Origin: Streptomyces malachitofuscus
GTDB taxonomy: Bacteria > Actinomycetota > Actinomycetes > Streptomycetales > Streptomycetaceae
Length of the DNA: 64,000 bases
Direction: 5' to 3'
Assembly: GCF_014650055.1 (NCBI RefSeq)
Contig: NZ_BMUF01000006.1
Span: 62,001 to 126,000, forward strand
Position 1 is the stretch's first letter. Each line of letters starts with the position of its first letter. Under the pieces are notes generated by a model. That model was not told the origin of the DNA. It made no database searches and worked only from the letters and a program-made list of their open reading frames with translations. A program made the position numbers and the translations under genes. Below, piece after piece: positions 62,076 to 64,000 of this stretch.

Positions 62076-62885
62076 TCAGCGCTCCTTCAGCGCCTGCTCG
62101 ATGGTTCGCATCACCTCGTCCAGCGAGGCGTCCACGTGGGCGACCGTCACCAGGACCTCGCCGTGCGTGGACGCGGAGGCGGCCGGCGGCTTCGGCGGTG
62201 CGGTGCGCCGGCCCGCCATGATGCCGCTGCCGAACGTCTTGCGGACGATCGCGAAGGCGTGGTCCAGCTGGGCCTCCACATCGCCCTGGCCGCCGGCCCT
62301 GAGCCAGCGCCGCAGCACGTGGTTGTGCGCGGTGACCACGGCGGACGCGGCGACCTCCGCCAGCAGCGGGTCGTCACCCACGTCGTCGTGCGCGTGCTCG
62401 TCGAAGTGGCCGAGCAGATACCGGGTGAAGAGCCTCTCGTACCGGGCCACCGACGCGATCTCGGCCTCGCGCAGGGTGGGCACCTCGCGCGTCAGCTTGT
62501 AGCGGGCGACCGAGATCTCCGGCCGGGCCGCGTACATCTTCATGACCTCTTTGATGCCGCGGCACACCGTGTCGAGCGGGTGCTCGTGCGCGGGGGCGGC
62601 GTTGAGCACCGCCTCGGCGCGGACCAGCGTGTCGTCGTGGTCGGGGAAGATCGCCTCTTCCTTGGAGCGGAAGTGACGGAAGAACGTACGGCGGGCCACC
62701 CCGGCGGCGGCCGCGATCTCGTCGACGGTGGTGGCTTCGTACCCCTTGGTCGCGAACAGCTCCATCGCGGCGGCCGCAAGTTCCCGGCGCATTTTGAGCC
62801 GCTGGGCGGCGGCACGCGAGCCTGCGGCGCTCTCCGGCGGCTCGGTCGTGGCTGACGTACGTGCGGACTTGGCGGGCTGGGACAT
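62076..62885 (-). CDS. TetR-family regulator, candidate controller of ccr
   Basis: This 269-residue repressor-type protein has the TetR HTH near residues 40-85 (ELFATKGYEATTVDEIAAAA, GVARRTFFRHFRSKEEAIF). A large ligand domain follows with a His/Asp-rich stretch (GHFDEHAHDDVGDD). The ATG at 62885 is favoured because TACGTT (62897-62892) sits 6 nt upstream, giving a leaderless message; an ATG six codons earlier (62903) would overlap it. It lies between ccr and the 3-hydroxyacyl-CoA dehydrogenase on the same strand, behind its own terminator, so it likely regulates both from separate promoters. Ligand unknown; an acyl-CoA is plausible. Confidence 0.87.
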   Translation of the reverse strand: MSQPAKSARTSATTEPPESAAGSRAAAQRLKMRRELAAAAMELFATKGYEATTVDEIAAAAGVARRTFFRHFRSKEEAIFPDHDDTLVRAEAVLNAAPAHEHPLDTVCRGIKEVMKMYAARPEISVARYKLTREVPTLREAEIASVARYERLFTRYLLGHFDEHAHDDVGDDPLLAEVAASAVVTAHNHVLRRWLRAGGQGDVEAQLDHAFAIVRKTFGSGIMAGRRTAPPKPPAASASTHGEVLVTVAHVDASLDEVMRTIEQALKER

Positions 62886-63048
62886 GCCCTGAACGTACTG
62901 CATGCGCGCAGCTCGATGCGCGTGCCCGGGGGTTCCCCCGCCCTCGGCGGGCGGGGGAGGTGCGCCAGGGACGGGCGGCGCGAACCGGCCGGGGGCGAGC
63001 AGTCCGCCCCACTCCGCGCCGCCCGGGAACCGGTCGCCGGGACGCCGC

Positions 63049-64000
63049 TCAGCGCTTGGCATATTCGCGGAAGCCACGGCCGGTCTTGCGGCCGAGGCAG
63101 CCCGCGGCCACCAGGTGCTCCAGCAGCGGCGCCGGGGCGAGACCGGGGTCGCGGAACTCGCGGTGCAGCACTTTCTCGATGGCCAGCGACACATCCAGGC
63201 CCACGACGTCCAGCAGCTCGAAGGGGCCCATCGGGTAGCCGCCCCCCAGCTTCATCGCGGCGTCGATGTCGTCGAGCGACGCGTAGTGCTCCTCGACCAT
63301 CTTGATCGCGTTGTTCAGGTACGGGAACAGCAGCGCGTTCACGATGAACCCGGCCCGGTCGCCGCAGTCCACGGCGTGCTTGCGGATGGTCGTGCAGACC
63401 TCCCGCACGGTGGCGTGGACGTCGTCGGCGGTCAGCACCGTGCGCACCACCTCGACCAGTTTCATGGCCGGCGCGGGGTTGAAGAAGTGCATGCCGATCA
63501 CGTCCTGCGGGCGCGAGGTGGCGCGGGCGCAGGCGACGACCGGGAGGGAGGACGTGGTGGTGGCGAGCACCGCGCCCGGCTTGCAGACCTTGTCCAGCGT
63601 CGCGAACAGCTGCCGCTTGACCTCCAGGTCCTCGGCGACCGCCTCGACCGCGAGATCGACGTCGGCGAAGTCGTCGTAGGTGCCCGTCGGACGGACCCGC
63701 TCCAGGGTCTGGGCGGCCGCCTCGGCGGTCATCCGGCCCTTGTCGACGGAGCGCGCCAGGGACTTCCCGATCCGTGCCTTGGCACCGAGTGCCTTCTCCT
63801 CGCTGCGGGCGGCCAGGACCACCTCGTAACCGGCCTTCGCGAAGACCTCGGCGATCCCGGAGGCCATCGTGCCCGACCCCGCCACGCCCACCGCACGCAC
63901 CGGACGGCCCTCGGCCGCGGCACCGTCCTCGCGCGGGGTGAGGGCGTCGGCCACGACGGTCGCGCTGCCCGGCGACTCGTACGTGTAGAAGCCGCGCCCC
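63049..64000 (-). CDS. 3-hydroxyacyl-CoA dehydrogenase, two-module protein (partial, cut by window edge)
   Basis: The window shows the C-terminal 317 codons, including a full 3HCDH module: VAGSGTMASGIAEVFAKAGY (NAD site), VAEDLEVKRQLFATL, TSSLPVVACA, GMHFFNPAPAMKLVEVVRT (catalytic His), then the helical domain ending GLGRKTGRGFREYAKR-like (CLGRKTGRGF). The frame stays open past the GTG at 63954 to the edge, reading GRGFYTYESPGSATVVADAL, which is the C-terminal motif of a preceding second 3HCDH module. The protein is therefore a tandem fusion, and the GTG is not the real start. It probably oxidises or reduces 3-hydroxybutyryl-CoA, feeding crotonyl-CoA to ccr. Confidence 0.85.
   Translation of the reverse strand, partial: GRGFYTYESPGSATVVADALTPREDGAAAEGRPVRAVGVAGSGTMASGIAEVFAKAGYEVVLAARSEEKALGAKARIGKSLARSVDKGRMTAEAAAQTLERVRPTGTYDDFADVDLAVEAVAEDLEVKRQLFATLDKVCKPGAVLATTTSSLPVVACARATSRPQDVIGMHFFNPAPAMKLVEVVRTVLTADDVHATVREVCTTIRKHAVDCGDRAGFIVNALLFPYLNNAIKMVEEHYASLDDIDAAMKLGGGYPMGPFELLDVVGLDVSLAIEKVLHREFRDPGLAPAPLLEHLVAAGCLGRKTGRGFREYAKR

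Overview
The window is a stretch of Streptomyces (or close relative) chromosome. The evidence is very high G+C with strong third-position GC in every real gene, actinomycete -10 boxes (TANNNT) placed 6-7 nt before start codons so that several genes look leaderless, rare in-frame TTA codons, a Streptomyces-type cysteine leader peptide, and an ethylmalonyl-CoA pathway cluster with ccr and its mutase. There are no tRNA or rRNA genes, IS elements, phage genes or CRISPR arrays. About 49 protein genes are supported.

Layout: (1) 1-7.7 kb: a secreted gamma-glutamyltransferase, a ClpC-like AAA+ unfoldase, a methionine aminopeptidase divergent from an XRE regulator, and a long hypothetical gene ending in a TTA codon. 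(2) 7.8-16.5 kb: a pyrimidine or hydantoin catabolism cluster in two blocks: beta-ureidopropionase, class III aminotransferase and PucR regulator, then a second beta-ureidopropionase, dihydropyrimidinase, TIGR03842-type LLM oxidoreductase and NCS1 transporter. (3) 16.6-24.7 kb: a CAP-domain protein and a small secreted protein, a lipoate ligase with a permuted domain order, a second cytoplasmic GGT-like protein, an inositol-monophosphatase-like enzyme, and a flavin oxidoreductase coupled to a macrodomain protein. (4) 24.7-31.1 kb: a sulfonate/taurine sulfur-scavenging regulon: leader peptide, ABC binding protein, ATPase, permease, FMNH2 monooxygenase and TauD dioxygenase on the minus strand, with an FMN reductase (and possibly a second leader peptide) divergent on the plus strand.

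(5) 31.2-37.7 kb: a CHAT (caspase-like) protease with a TPR-like body, a winged-helix/TPR partner, and divergently a small Cys4 protein overlapping a four-TM membrane protein. This looks like a conflict or programmed-death system and is the best candidate for a poorly described system here. (6) 37.7-39.2 kb: an SPFH/NfeD pair. (7) 39.5-43.4 kb: a giant Tat-exported GH2 beta-galactosidase with an inserted LamG-type domain. (8) 43.5-53.3 kb: DUF72, an ArsR repressor and P1B-4 metal ATPase with a visible operator, Ada-AlkA and Ogt alkylation repair, sirtuin, Nudix, an F420/NADP-type reductase, ADP-ribosylglycohydrolase and glycerate kinase. (9) 53.3-53.9 kb: a degenerate repeat array bounded by inverted repeats. 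(10) 53.9-55.4 kb: overlapping pssA and psd. (11) 55.6-64 kb: the ethylmalonyl-CoA cluster (ccr, ethylmalonyl-CoA mutase, malyl-CoA lyase, MaoC hydratase, acyl-CoA dehydrogenase) with a TetR regulator and a two-module 3-hydroxyacyl-CoA dehydrogenase cut by the window edge.

Family assignments come from motifs and remembered family features; no database search was run. Promoters and operators were read by eye and are the least certain part.
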